The position numbers were made by a program, and so were the translations under genes. Shown piece after piece: positions 25,827 through 34,371 of a stretch of DNA of 37,773 nt (its first letter is position 1; every line of letters begins with the position of its first letter). The stretch lies in assembly GCA_902574995.1 (NCBI GenBank), contig CACGPP010000008.1, positions 1-37,773 of the forward strand, given 5' to 3'. The notes beneath the pieces are model-generated. The model ran no database searches. It had not been told where the DNA came from and saw only the letters and a program-made list of their open reading frames with translations. This DNA is from an uncultured Alphaproteobacteria bacterium. GTDB lineage: Bacteria > Pseudomonadota > Alphaproteobacteria > HIMB59.

Positions 25827-27950
25827 ATGTCTTTAGATCAAAATATAGCTACTAAAAATAAATTAAATAAAAATATAATTTTTTACTTAAGTATTTTTAT
25901 CATTGGGGCAGTAGCTTATTATCTATCGATTATTAATGAGGACCCTACTGTATTTCCTAAATCTATTACTGATGAATTTAAATTTACCGCATGGATAAAT
26001 GCCGGAGAAGATTATTTAAAAGATAACTATAGATGGATAACGAGATTATTTGCCTCTTTTTTACAAGCTGGTTACATGGCATTGGAAAATTTCTTTGTTG
26101 AGTCTCCGTGGATTTTAATAATGTCTTTAATGGCTCTTCCAGCTTTAGCATATGGTGGTATTAAACTTGCTCTATTTTGTATGTTTACAGTTTATTTCTG
26201 GGGTGCAGTTGATATGTGGGAAGTCTCAATGCAAACATTAGCATTAATGGGCTTATCAGTAATTTTATCTGTAATTTTTGGAGTTATCCTAGGGATACTC
26301 AGTTCTCAAAGTGATAGATTTGAAAATTTTTTAAAGCCTATCTTGGACACCATGCAAGTCATGCCTGCCTTTGTATATTTATTCCCTGCTATGTTCTTTT
26401 TTGGAATTGGCGGTGCTCCAGCAATACTTGCTACACTAATTTATGCTATGCCTCCAATTATTAGGTTAACAAATTTAGGGATTAGACAAGTATCTAAAGA
26501 AACAATAGAGTCAGCTGAGTCTTTTGGATCTAATAAATTTCAGCTTTTATTTAAAATTAAAATACCGATGGCCTTACCAAGTATCATGATGGGTGTTAAT
26601 CAAACAATTATGATGGCTTTAGCTTTAGTTGTTCTTGCAACTTTTATTGGTGCCGAAGGTTTAGGTGGTCAAGTATGGCAAGCAATTAGAAAATTAGATG
26701 TTGGTTGGGCGATGGAAGGGGGCTTGTGTATTTTATTTATGGCAATAATGTTTGATAGAATAAGTAGTGCTATTAGTAAAGAAAAAGAAACCTTACCTGA
26801 TGATGTAAAAAAATTTTACTTATTGCCGCAAAATTTACACAGAAACCCTTTAGCAAACTTGATTGAATTACCTTTGAGAATATCTGTAAAGCTCATAAAT
26901 ATATTTTTTACAACTATTGTTAATATTTTTGCTAGTTTAATTGCTAGCTTTATTTCTTTTTTTAATAAGTCTCAAAAAGGTTCAGTTAAAAATTTTATAA
27001 ACCAACGATATTTTTTATTTTCATCATTTTTAATTTTTATCTTTATTTATATTTTTGATGCATACATTTATAGTATAGGAACTTTTCCAGAAACTTGGGC
27101 AATTGATATTCAAAAACCAATAGAAGATACTGTCAAGGCAATGACTCTTGATCCTGGTTTTATATCATTTGCAAAAGGCATGAAGTATTTTGTTTACTTA
27201 TATTTGCTAAACCCATTAAATTTATTTCTAACTCAGATACCTTGGTGGTATACAATGATTGTTTTTATCCTAATAGGATATGTGACAGTTGGAATAAAGT
27301 TTGCCACCATCACCGCAATATTATTAGCCTTTATTGGAGCTACAGGTATGTGGGTGCATTCAATGATTACGCTATCTTCAGTATTAGTTTCAGTTTTAAT
27401 TTGTTTTGTAATAGGAGTACCACTTGGAGTAATAGCATCCTACAATAAATGGTACAGAGATATCCAAAATGTTGTTTTAGATGCAATGCAAACTTTGCCC
27501 TATTTTTGTTATTTAATTCCTGTTTTAATGTTTTTTGGAGGAAATATAGTATCTGCAGTTATTGCAACAGTTATATATTCTGTACCACCAATAATAAGAT
27601 TAACAGCTCTTGGGTTGTCACAAGTTTCAGGGAGCTATTCAGAGGTATCTAAATCTTTTGGAGGAACAGGTATTCAAACTTTAAATAAAGTAAAATTTCC
27701 ACTAGCTGTTCCCAGTCTCGTCATGGGTTTTAATCAAACTGTAATAATGGCTTTTGCAATGCAAATTGTTACACCATTGATTGGAGGAAAAGGTCTAGGA
27801 CTCCAAGTATTTAATGCACTTCAAAGATCAGATACAGGAAGAGGTCTATCAGCCGGTTTAGCTATCGTTCTTCTAGCTATTATCATCGATAGGATAACCC
27901 ACGCCTGGACTAAGAAACAAAGACAAGCCCTTGGATTAGATAATTCCTAA
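25827..27950 (+). CDS. proW: Tandem-fused ProW-type permease of osmolyte ABC transporter
   Basis: This is the inner-membrane permease of the ProU/OpuA-type importer. The 707-residue product holds two complete permease modules in one chain. The first EAA-type loop reads ETIESAESFGSNKFQLLFKI (about 231-250) and the second SYSEVSKSFGGTGIQTLNKV (about 604-623). Each is followed by a P-x-A-x-PS-x-MG-x-NQT segment and an IGxxGLGxQV segment. A linker with an extra membrane helix (about 340-450) joins them. Homologues elsewhere use two copies of a single-module subunit. The stop shares a base with the next ATG (TAATG), so the permease is translationally coupled to the molybdoenzyme. Confidence 0.93.
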   Translation: MSLDQNIATKNKLNKNIIFYLSIFIIGAVAYYLSIINEDPTVFPKSITDEFKFTAWINAGEDYLKDNYRWITRLFASFLQAGYMALENFFVESPWILIMSLMALPALAYGGIKLALFCMFTVYFWGAVDMWEVSMQTLALMGLSVILSVIFGVILGILSSQSDRFENFLKPILDTMQVMPAFVYLFPAMFFFGIGGAPAILATLIYAMPPIIRLTNLGIRQVSKETIESAESFGSNKFQLLFKIKIPMALPSIMMGVNQTIMMALALVVLATFIGAEGLGGQVWQAIRKLDVGWAMEGGLCILFMAIMFDRISSAISKEKETLPDDVKKFYLLPQNLHRNPLANLIELPLRISVKLINIFFTTIVNIFASLIASFISFFNKSQKGSVKNFINQRYFLFSSFLIFIFIYIFDAYIYSIGTFPETWAIDIQKPIEDTVKAMTLDPGFISFAKGMKYFVYLYLLNPLNLFLTQIPWWYTMIVFILIGYVTVGIKFATITAILLAFIGATGMWVHSMITLSSVLVSVLICFVIGVPLGVIASYNKWYRDIQNVVLDAMQTLPYFCYLIPVLMFFGGNIVSAVIATVIYSVPPIIRLTALGLSQVSGSYSEVSKSFGGTGIQTLNKVKFPLAVPSLVMGFNQTVIMAFAMQIVTPLIGGKGLGLQVFNALQRSDTGRGLSAGLAIVLLAIIIDRITHAWTKKQRQALGLDNS

Positions 27951-30295
27951 TGGGTTTTAAGAAAGATCTTCCCTTAACTAGTTCGCATTGGGGAACTTAT
28001 AGAGCAAAAGTAAATAATGGGAAAGTCACAGAATTAATTGGATGGGAAAATGATAAAGATCCATCACCAATAGGCCCAGGTATTTTAGACATTCACGATA
28101 ATCAAACGCGAATTGATAAGCCTATGATCAGAAAAAGTTGGATTGATAATGGACCAGGAACAAACAATAACTTAAGGGGGATAGATCCTTTTGTGGCTGT
28201 ATCTTGGGATGAAGCTGAAAATATAGTAGCCAAAGAATTAAACAGAGTAAGAGAAAACTTTGGTAATTCCTCAATATTTGGTGGATCTTATGGCTGGGCT
28301 AGTGCTGGAAGATTTCATCATGCTCAAAGCCAACTACATCGTTTTTTAAATTGCATAGGTGGCTACACAAGATCAAAGTTTACTTACAGTTTTGCAGCAG
28401 CAGAAGCAATGGTTCCCCATATACTTGGAAGCTATAGAACCTTTCTTGATACCTGTACTAGTTGGGACTCAATCGAAGAAAACACAGAACTATTTGTATG
28501 TTTTGGAGGGGTTCCTCTAAAAAATGGTCAAATAGCTCAAGGTGGAACTGGAAGTCATAATCAAAAAGAAAAACTTATTAGTTCTGCTAAAGCTGGCATA
28601 AGATTTGTAAATTTGAGTCCACTTAAAAGTGACTTGTTAGATGAAGTTAAAGGAAAGTGGTTACCTTTAAGACCTAATACTGATGTAGCAATTATGCTCG
28701 GTCTAGCACACACACTATACAAAGAAAATTTATATAGTGAAATATTTATTGAAAAATACACAGAAGGATTTGATATTTTCTTACCATATCTTTTAGGAGA
28801 TTTAGATGGAGTTGTAAAAGATGCTAATTGGGCTTCAGAAATAAGTGAAATCTCACCTGAAGAAATTATATCTCTAGCAAGGGACATGTCCTCAAAGCGA
28901 ACTATGATATCTGTTAGTTGGTCTTTAACTCGCCAAGATCATGGTGAACAGCCTTTTTGGGCAGCAATTATGCTGGCATCAATGTTGGGTCAAATAGGTT
29001 TACCAGGTGGTGGTTTTGGATTTGGTTATAGTGCAACTAATCACATTGGTGGGCAGTTTTCCATTATTCCTGGTGCTGCTTTTCCACAATCTGACAATAA
29101 AATTGATAATTTTATTCCAGTTGCAAGAATAAGTGATTTACTTTTGAATCCAGGTAAAACTTTTCATTTTGATGGCAAGGAGTATGAATATCCTGATATT
29201 AAATTAATTTATTGGGCAGGTGGAAACCCATTTCATCATCATCAGGATATTAATAAACTTTTGCTAGCTTGGCAAAAACCTGAAACCATTATTTCTAATG
29301 AATGGTGCTGGAATTCTTTAGCTAAATATTCAGATATTATCTTACCTTGTACCACTCCACTTGAAAGACAAGACATAATGCTTACCCCAAGAGATCCTTA
29401 TGTAATTTCAATGTCAAAATTAGTTGAACCTTTTGAAGAGGCTAAAAGTGATTTTGATATTTTTAAAGGAATTGCAAAAAAAATGGATATTGAAAATCTT
29501 TTTACTGAAGGAAGAGATGAAGAGGATTGGCAAAAATGGATTTATCAAGAAACGTCAGTCAAATCAAAGTCATTAAAAAATATCGATTTTCCTAGCTATC
29601 AGGAGTTTAGAAAAATAGGGTGGTTTAAAGTACCACCACCAAAAGAAAATACAATAATGTTAAAAGATTTTAGAGAAGATCCTACTAAATTTCCCCTTTC
29701 AACTCCAAGTGGAAAAATAGAAATATATTCTAAAACAGTAGATAGTTTTAATTATGAAGATTGTCCTGGTCATCCAACCTGGTTAGAACCCTGTGAATGG
29801 CTTGGAAGTAAAAATAAAAACTATCCTTTACATTTAATATCTAATCAACCAAAAAATAAATTACATAGTCAAATGGATCACGGAGGTTATAGTAAATCTT
29901 TTAAAATTAAAGATCGTGAACCAATTGAAATGAATAGTGTTGATGCGAGCATTCGTGGAATAAATCAGGGAGATATAGTAAAACTTTTTAATGACAGAGG
30001 TGCCTGTTTAGCTGGTGTAAATATTAATGATAATATCCGCCCTGGAGTTGTTCAAATTAGTACAGGTGCATGGTACGATCCTGAGGATACTAAAAATTTA
30101 AAAACCATCTGTAAACATGGTAATCCTAATGTTCTTACAAAAGACAAAGGAACTTCGAAATTAGGTCAAGGTCCTATAGCACACTCATGTCTTATCGAAG
30201 TAGAATTAGTTAAAGATAATATTTCTCCTGTGACTGCATTTGACCCTCCTGTTATTATTCGTGATTATAAATCTAATAGAGTCATTGGTAAATAA
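27950..30295 (+). CDS. Cytoplasmic molybdopterin oxidoreductase, DMSO/TMAO/biotin-sulfoxide reductase family
   Basis: This is a bis-MGD molybdoenzyme of the TorA/DorA/BisC group, 781 residues. The N-terminus lacks both a twin-arginine signal and the four-Cys iron-sulfur motif, as in cytoplasmic BisC. GGSYGWASAGRFHHAQSQLH (about 111-130) places the likely molybdenum ligand Ser118. VSWDEAENIVAKEL (about 84-97) and the C-terminal molybdopterin-binding domain with LISNQPKNKLHSQMDHGG are also present. Family members reduce S- or N-oxides, but the closest marine and rhizobial relatives are mostly uncharacterised. It is coupled to proW (1-nt overlap) and to the GcvT-like gene (0-nt gap). Its substrate may therefore be what the transporter brings in or a derivative of it. 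Confidence 0.88.
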   Translation: MGFKKDLPLTSSHWGTYRAKVNNGKVTELIGWENDKDPSPIGPGILDIHDNQTRIDKPMIRKSWIDNGPGTNNNLRGIDPFVAVSWDEAENIVAKELNRVRENFGNSSIFGGSYGWASAGRFHHAQSQLHRFLNCIGGYTRSKFTYSFAAAEAMVPHILGSYRTFLDTCTSWDSIEENTELFVCFGGVPLKNGQIAQGGTGSHNQKEKLISSAKAGIRFVNLSPLKSDLLDEVKGKWLPLRPNTDVAIMLGLAHTLYKENLYSEIFIEKYTEGFDIFLPYLLGDLDGVVKDANWASEISEISPEEIISLARDMSSKRTMISVSWSLTRQDHGEQPFWAAIMLASMLGQIGLPGGGFGFGYSATNHIGGQFSIIPGAAFPQSDNKIDNFIPVARISDLLLNPGKTFHFDGKEYEYPDIKLIYWAGGNPFHHHQDINKLLLAWQKPETIISNEWCWNSLAKYSDIILPCTTPLERQDIMLTPRDPYVISMSKLVEPFEEAKSDFDIFKGIAKKMDIENLFTEGRDEEDWQKWIYQETSVKSKSLKNIDFPSYQEFRKIGWFKVPPPKENTIMLKDFREDPTKFPLSTPSGKIEIYSKTVDSFNYEDCPGHPTWLEPCEWLGSKNKNYPLHLISNQPKNKLHSQMDHGGYSKSFKIKDREPIEMNSVDASIRGINQGDIVKLFNDRGACLAGVNINDNIRPGVVQISTGAWYDPEDTKNLKTICKHGNPNVLTKDKGTSKLGQGPIAHSCLIEVELVKDNISPVTAFDPPVIIRDYKSNRVIGK

Positions 30296-31492
30296 ATGGG
30301 AAATTTACAAGAAGAAGCTGATCTAAAACAAACAATTCAAATTAGTGCGCGTAGATTTGAAGAATCCCCATTCATTCAGCGTACTAATACTTCTAATATG
30401 GTTAGAGGTGTCTATGCAGGAAGATACTTTCCTATGAAAATTGATGAAGATCCTTTAGAAAAATATTGGCTTTTAAGACAAAAAGCTCTTTTATTTGATG
30501 TTCCAGAAAAACCGATAGAAATATCAGGAAAAGACTCAGTTTCTTTTTTGAATAAAGTGCTGACAAGAGATATTTCAAAAACAAAAATTGGCAGAGGTTA
30601 TTATGCACTCGCATGTACACCAAAAGGTGGAATTTTCATGGATGGAGTTTTATTTAGATTTGATGAAGAAAAGTTTTGGTACGTTCAAGCAGACGGCCCA
30701 TTTGAAGATTGGCTTAATGCTCATAGTTCAAATTATGATATTCAAATAAAAGACCCTAAATCCAGAGTTCTTCAAATTCAAGGTCCGGCATCAATCGATA
30801 TTATGAAGTTAGCATCTAATGGAAAGATTGATGAAAATATGCCTTATTTTACATCCAATTTTTTTGATCTAGGAGGGCAAACTTTATATGTTTCAAGAAC
30901 AGGTTTTACAAATGAATTAGGATTTGAAATTTTTTGTGATGGTTTTAACACAGACCATTTGGCTCTATGGGACTATCTTATTGAATGTGGTAAACCATAT
31001 GGTATGCAATTTTCTGCCTCTAGAGCCATGACTATTAGAAGAATTGAGGGTGGTATTTTTGGAAATTTAACTGATATAGATACAACAATTACTCCTTTCG
31101 AAGCAGGCCTAGGGTATTTTGTTAATATGGATAAAGATTTTATCGGTAAAGATGCATTAATTAAAAAAGATAAAAGGACTTGTTTATTTGGAATAACATG
31201 TAAAACAGCAGTTCCTAAAGCCGGAAGTAAAATAAACATTAATGATAAAGAAGTCGGCTACATAACAGCAGGTGTACCATCTCCAACTCTCCAACAAGGA
31301 ATTGGTTATGTAAGATTTTATAAACCAAATGATTATATAAATAAAGAGATAGAAATAATTCTCCCAGATAATTCTTCACACACCGGAGTCGTTGTGGATT
31401 TACCTTTTTATGATAAAGAAAAAAAAATTGTAAAGGGGATAGATAGATCTATTCCCATTAAACCTGATAGTTATTCTTTTGATGCAAAATAA
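30296..31492 (+). CDS. GcvT/DmdA-family folate-dependent aminomethyltransferase-like protein
   Basis: This is a 398-residue protein of the glycine-cleavage T-protein fold, which moves a methyl or methylene group from an N- or S-methyl compound to tetrahydrofolate. Visible elements are YWLLRQKALLFDVPEKPIEISGKDS (about 56-80), ACTPKGGIFMDGVLFRF and the folate-site block VSRTGFTNELGFEIF. The later RRIEGGIFGNLTDIDTTITPFEAGLG and FIGKDAL are also typical. It is not GcvT of the glycine system, since gcvH and gcvP are absent and it has an N-terminal extension. Assignment as DMSP demethylase DmdA is not safe. The ATG abuts the molybdoenzyme stop and the 3' end overlaps the SDR gene by 11 nt. Confidence 0.85.
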   Translation: MGNLQEEADLKQTIQISARRFEESPFIQRTNTSNMVRGVYAGRYFPMKIDEDPLEKYWLLRQKALLFDVPEKPIEISGKDSVSFLNKVLTRDISKTKIGRGYYALACTPKGGIFMDGVLFRFDEEKFWYVQADGPFEDWLNAHSSNYDIQIKDPKSRVLQIQGPASIDIMKLASNGKIDENMPYFTSNFFDLGGQTLYVSRTGFTNELGFEIFCDGFNTDHLALWDYLIECGKPYGMQFSASRAMTIRRIEGGIFGNLTDIDTTITPFEAGLGYFVNMDKDFIGKDALIKKDKRTCLFGITCKTAVPKAGSKININDKEVGYITAGVPSPTLQQGIGYVRFYKPNDYINKEIEIILPDNSSHTGVVVDLPFYDKEKKIVKGIDRSIPIKPDSYSFDAK

Positions 31493-32270
31493 TTTTCTTA
31501 AAAATAAAAAAATTATTTTATCTGCTGGTGCTTCTGGGATAGGTTTAGCTACTGTAAAATTATTACTATTACAAGGTGCTATTGTTTATACTTGTGATAT
31601 TGATAAAAAAAATATTAATAAACTGAAAAAAAATTCATACTTTAATAAAAAACTTTTTATATCAGAATGCGATGCTTCAAAAGAAGATGAGGTGAAAAAA
31701 TTTTATAAAGAAATATCAAATAAAACCAAAATAATAGATGGACTTATAAATAATATTGGAATAGCTGGACCCACATCTCCTTTAGAGAAAATTAAATCTG
31801 ATGATTGGGAAAAGACTTTACATGTAAATGTAAATAGTCATTTTTATTTTACTAAATATGCAATACCCATGATTAAGAAATCTAAAAATGGCTCAATCAT
31901 CAATATTTCCTCTACAGCTGGTATTGATGGTTTTCCTAATAGATCACCTTATGCGGCAAGCAAATGGGCTTTAGTTGGTATTACTAAAACTTTAGCAATG
32001 GAATTAGGTAAATTTAATATACGAGTAAATGCAATATGCCCGGGTTCTGTTAAAGGTGCGAGAATGATGAGGGTCATAAAAGCGAAAGCAAAAATGTTAA
32101 AGCAATCTGTAAGATCAATTGAAAAAGATTTTGTTTCTATGAGTTCTTTAAAACAATGGGTTTATGAAGATGATATAGCAAAAATGTGTTCCTTTTTAAT
32201 TTCACAAGACTCCCTTAGAGTCTCTGGTCAAGTAATTTCTATTGATGGAAATACTGAGAGAATGGATTAA
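31482..32270 (+). CDS. Short-chain dehydrogenase/reductase
   Basis: This is an NAD(P)-dependent classical SDR, 262 residues from the ATG at 31482; a TTG directly before it at 31479 adds nothing. The cofactor motif reads SAGASGIG (14-21). NNIG (90-93) stands for the usual NNAG. Catalytic Ser143/144 is in NISSTAG, and Tyr157-x-x-x-Lys161 is in PYAASKWAL. RVNAICPGSV and SGQVISIDGN complete the C-terminal pattern. The substrate is a secondary alcohol or ketone, not identifiable from sequence. It overlaps the GcvT-like gene by 11 nt and its stop shares TTAA with the convergent BKACE gene. A role in oxidising a hydroxy acid such as carnitine before BKACE cleavage is a hypothesis only. Confidence 0.9.
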   Translation: MQNNFLKNKKIILSAGASGIGLATVKLLLLQGAIVYTCDIDKKNINKLKKNSYFNKKLFISECDASKEDEVKKFYKEISNKTKIIDGLINNIGIAGPTSPLEKIKSDDWEKTLHVNVNSHFYFTKYAIPMIKKSKNGSIINISSTAGIDGFPNRSPYAASKWALVGITKTLAMELGKFNIRVNAICPGSVKGARMMRVIKAKAKMLKQSVRSIEKDFVSMSSLKQWVYEDDIAKMCSFLISQDSLRVSGQVISIDGNTERMD

Positions 32271-33154
32271 GTTTTTTTTAGCTTTAAATAATCTCTAGTC
32301 TCTTGGGGACTCATAATAGAGGAGCCCAACTCATGAACTATTTTTATTGCCTTTTCAACTAATTGTGGATTAGTTGCAAGTTTTCCCTTTGATAAATATA
32401 AATTATCTTCAAGCCCAACTCTGGGATTACCTCCAAGTAAAACTGTTTGTGCAACAAAGGGCATTTCATTTCTTGAAATTGCAAAGCCTGACCAAATAGC
32501 ATTTTTAGGCATGACATCTAACATTGCAATCATAGCTGTAGTTTTTGCTGGAGCTCCCCAGGGAATTCCTAAACACATTTGATATAAGGGTGGGTCACTA
32601 AGTAGTCCTTCTTCATAAAGTTGAGCACCAAACCACATGTTACCTAAATCAAATGCTTCAACTTCAGGTTTAACGCCAATTTCTTTTAATCGTTTTGCTG
32701 CTTTTCTTAAATCATTTGGAGTATTGACTGCCAACACAGAACTATCACCAAAATTTAATGTACCAGCATCAAGTGTACATATTTCCGGAAGTAATTCCTC
32801 TACATGAGATATTCTTTCCATAATATTAGCCATATCAGTATAAGGACCAAAATCCATTGGGTTATCTCCTTCACCTATATCTAAATCACCTCCCATACCG
32901 GTTGTTAAATTAATAATTACATCAGTGTCACTCGATCTAATTATTTCAACTACTTCCTTATAAAATTCAAATTTTCGACTAGGCGTTCCATCTTCCTCTC
33001 TGACATGAATATGAACTATAGAAGCACCTGCTTGAGCAGACTCTATTGCGGATTTAGCTATTTGTTTTGGTGTTTTTGGAAGATCAGGATGTTTTGATGC
33101 AGTGTCACCGGATCCATTAACAGCACATGTAAGAAATACTTTAGTTTTCATCAT
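32267..33154 (-). CDS. BKACE family beta-keto acid cleavage enzyme (DUF849)
   Basis: This Zn-dependent TIM-barrel enzyme condenses a beta-keto acid with acetyl-CoA and cleaves it to acetoacetate plus a new acyl-CoA. The 295-residue protein has Zn ligands His48 and His50 in VHIHVRE and Glu249 in RVGLEDNLYL with Arg245. INLTTGMGGD (81-90) and ICTLDAGTLNFGD (125-137) are further family blocks. The opening TCAVNGSGDTASKHP resembles what I remember of the group acting on 3-dehydrocarnitine, which yields betainyl-CoA. The start is one of two adjacent ATGs. It converges on the SDR with 4 nt overlap and is divergent from proX, linking it to a quaternary-ammonium importer. Confidence 0.9.
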   Translation of the reverse strand: MMKTKVFLTCAVNGSGDTASKHPDLPKTPKQIAKSAIESAQAGASIVHIHVREEDGTPSRKFEFYKEVVEIIRSSDTDVIINLTTGMGGDLDIGEGDNPMDFGPYTDMANIMERISHVEELLPEICTLDAGTLNFGDSSVLAVNTPNDLRKAAKRLKEIGVKPEVEAFDLGNMWFGAQLYEEGLLSDPPLYQMCLGIPWGAPAKTTAMIAMLDVMPKNAIWSGFAISRNEMPFVAQTVLLGGNPRVGLEDNLYLSKGKLATNPQLVEKAIKIVHELGSSIMSPQETRDYLKLKKT

Positions 33155-33287
33155 TTTTGATAGTATTACACTTAATTAATTAATAAAAAACATATTTTAT
33201 AGGGTTTTGTTACCCATTAATGAATAAATAACATATGTACTTTGACTATTTTTTGCTAATATAAATGCTTTATGGGAGGAATAATCT
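33155..33287. promoter_or_regulatory. Divergent BKACE/proX promoter region with strong proX ribosome-binding site
   Basis: The longest gap in the window, 133 nt, lies between divergent genes. For proX an extended -10, TGCTAATAT (33254-33262), precedes a short leader. The Shine-Dalgarno GGGAGGA (33274-33280) ends 7 nt before the ATG and is the strongest such site I saw here, fitting high expression of a binding protein. A small palindrome ACATATGT lies at 33231-33238. No clear -35 was found. Confidence 0.5.
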
Positions 33288-34289
33288 ATGAGAATATCTA
33301 AAACTATTATAACTTTTATTCTATCCTCTATTCTTTTTACCGCAACATTCAGTAAAGCTAATGCTGAAAAATTATTAGCAGCAATCGCTGACTGGACTGG
33401 TGGAGAGATTTCATGTCAAGTAGCTGTAAGCATACTTGAGGATGAGTTAGGATACGAAATTGATAGAATCGTATTTGCTTCAGGAACTGGCTTGTGGGAA
33501 GCCATTGCTGCAGGCGATATTGATTTTGCTTGCGAGTCATGGCCTAGTTACGCTGAAGCTGATGACGTTATGTTAAGTGGCGACCTTATCCATGGTGGAG
33601 AAGTTAAAATGACTTACTCTGGTGATGGAAGTGTAAAATTACTTGGAACTGTTGGTATTACCGGTATGTCAGATTACTATGTTCCAAAATATTGGGCTGA
33701 TGCAAACCCAGATTTTTCTAGTTATGCTGATTTAAATAAATTTAAAGAAGATTTTGCTACTATGGAGTCTGGTGGAAAAGGTCGATTAATTGGTTGTCCA
33801 GTTGCTGGTTGGAACTGTCATGATCAAAAAAGATTAGATTTACTTGGTTTAGACTTTGTTGCTGATGAATTGGGAACCGAAACTGCTGCTCTTGCTGAAG
33901 CGCAAGGTATGTATGATAGAGGTGAACCTTTCTTAATGTATCTTTGGGAGCCTCATTGGTTCTTTGGTGTTAACGAATTAGTAGGTGTTAAATTAGCTCC
34001 AAACAAAACATGTGATACCTTTACAGAGGCTAACAACTGGGAAACTTGTGGCGCTGACTATTGGCCAGCTACTGGTTGGGCTGTTGATTATCCAATGAAC
34101 TACGGTAATCCTGATACATTTGCTAAACCAGAAAACCAAAAAGCACTTGAGTTTTTTGGTAAAATGGCTTTATCAAATGCAGATCAAGCAGCGATGCTCG
34201 TTAAAGTTCGTGAAGGTGGAGAGCTTAATGATGTTGTTGCTGAATGGAAAGCAAACAATAAATCTACTTGGGAGAAGTGGTTACCATAA
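33288..34289 (+). CDS. proX: Substrate-binding protein of glycine betaine/choline/carnitine-type ABC importer
   Basis: This is the periplasmic ligand receptor for the ProVW importer. The 333-residue precursor has a Sec signal peptide (Lys-containing start, hydrophobic core, SKANA cleavage after residue 26). The mature part fits the OpuAC/QAT fold: ADWTGGEISCQVAV (34-47), FACESWPSYAEAD (84-96) and FLMYLWEPHWFFGVNEL (about 215-231). These supply Trp/Tyr residues of the kind that form the aromatic box for quaternary ammonium groups. It is separated from proV and proW by about 5 kb of catabolic genes, and has its own promoter region and a terminator. Confidence 0.92.
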   Translation: MRISKTIITFILSSILFTATFSKANAEKLLAAIADWTGGEISCQVAVSILEDELGYEIDRIVFASGTGLWEAIAAGDIDFACESWPSYAEADDVMLSGDLIHGGEVKMTYSGDGSVKLLGTVGITGMSDYYVPKYWADANPDFSSYADLNKFKEDFATMESGGKGRLIGCPVAGWNCHDQKRLDLLGLDFVADELGTETAALAEAQGMYDRGEPFLMYLWEPHWFFGVNELVGVKLAPNKTCDTFTEANNWETCGADYWPATGWAVDYPMNYGNPDTFAKPENQKALEFFGKMALSNADQAAMLVKVREGGELNDVVAEWKANNKSTWEKWLP

Positions 34290-34290
34290 T

Positions 34291-34320
34291 TCTAGAATAA
34301 TCTAGATTTTTTATTTTATT
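34291..34320 (+). terminator. Intrinsic terminator after proX
   Basis: The stem TCTAGA (34291-34296) / TCTAGA (34301-34306) has a 4-nt ATAA loop. It is followed directly by a T-rich run (TTTTTTATTTTATT), 1 nt after the proX stop. The stem is short, but position and T-tract make an intrinsic terminator likely. Confidence 0.65.
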
Positions 34321-34325
34321 TATTA

Positions 34326-34346
34326 GGCCCTGTATATTGCAGGGCC
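34326..34346. repeat. GC-rich inverted repeat between proX and matB
   Basis: A perfect 7-bp inverted repeat, GGCCCTG (34326-34332) and CAGGGCC (34340-34346), has a 7-nt loop, and is striking in this AT-rich DNA. It lies after the proX terminator and 25 nt before the matB start. With no T-run behind it, it could be a second terminator/mRNA 3'-end stabiliser, an operator or a leader structure. Confidence 0.6.
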
Positions 34347-34371
34347 AACCTAATTACTCCGTTGATATACT

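Noticed and set aside
27242..27652. Two short plus-strand reading frames inside proW
   Set aside because: They lie in another frame of the second permease module, which is intact, so they are shadows and not evidence of a frameshift.
27950..28010. Molybdoenzyme as a Tat substrate of the TatABC system in this window
   Set aside because: The N-terminus has no twin-arginine motif and no hydrophobic signal segment, so it is expected to stay in the cytoplasm.
30296..31492. DMSP demethylase DmdA
   Set aside because: It shares the GcvT/DmdA fold, but the N-terminus and several blocks differ from DmdA as I know it, and no dmdB, dmdC or dmdD gene is nearby; the narrower name is not supported.
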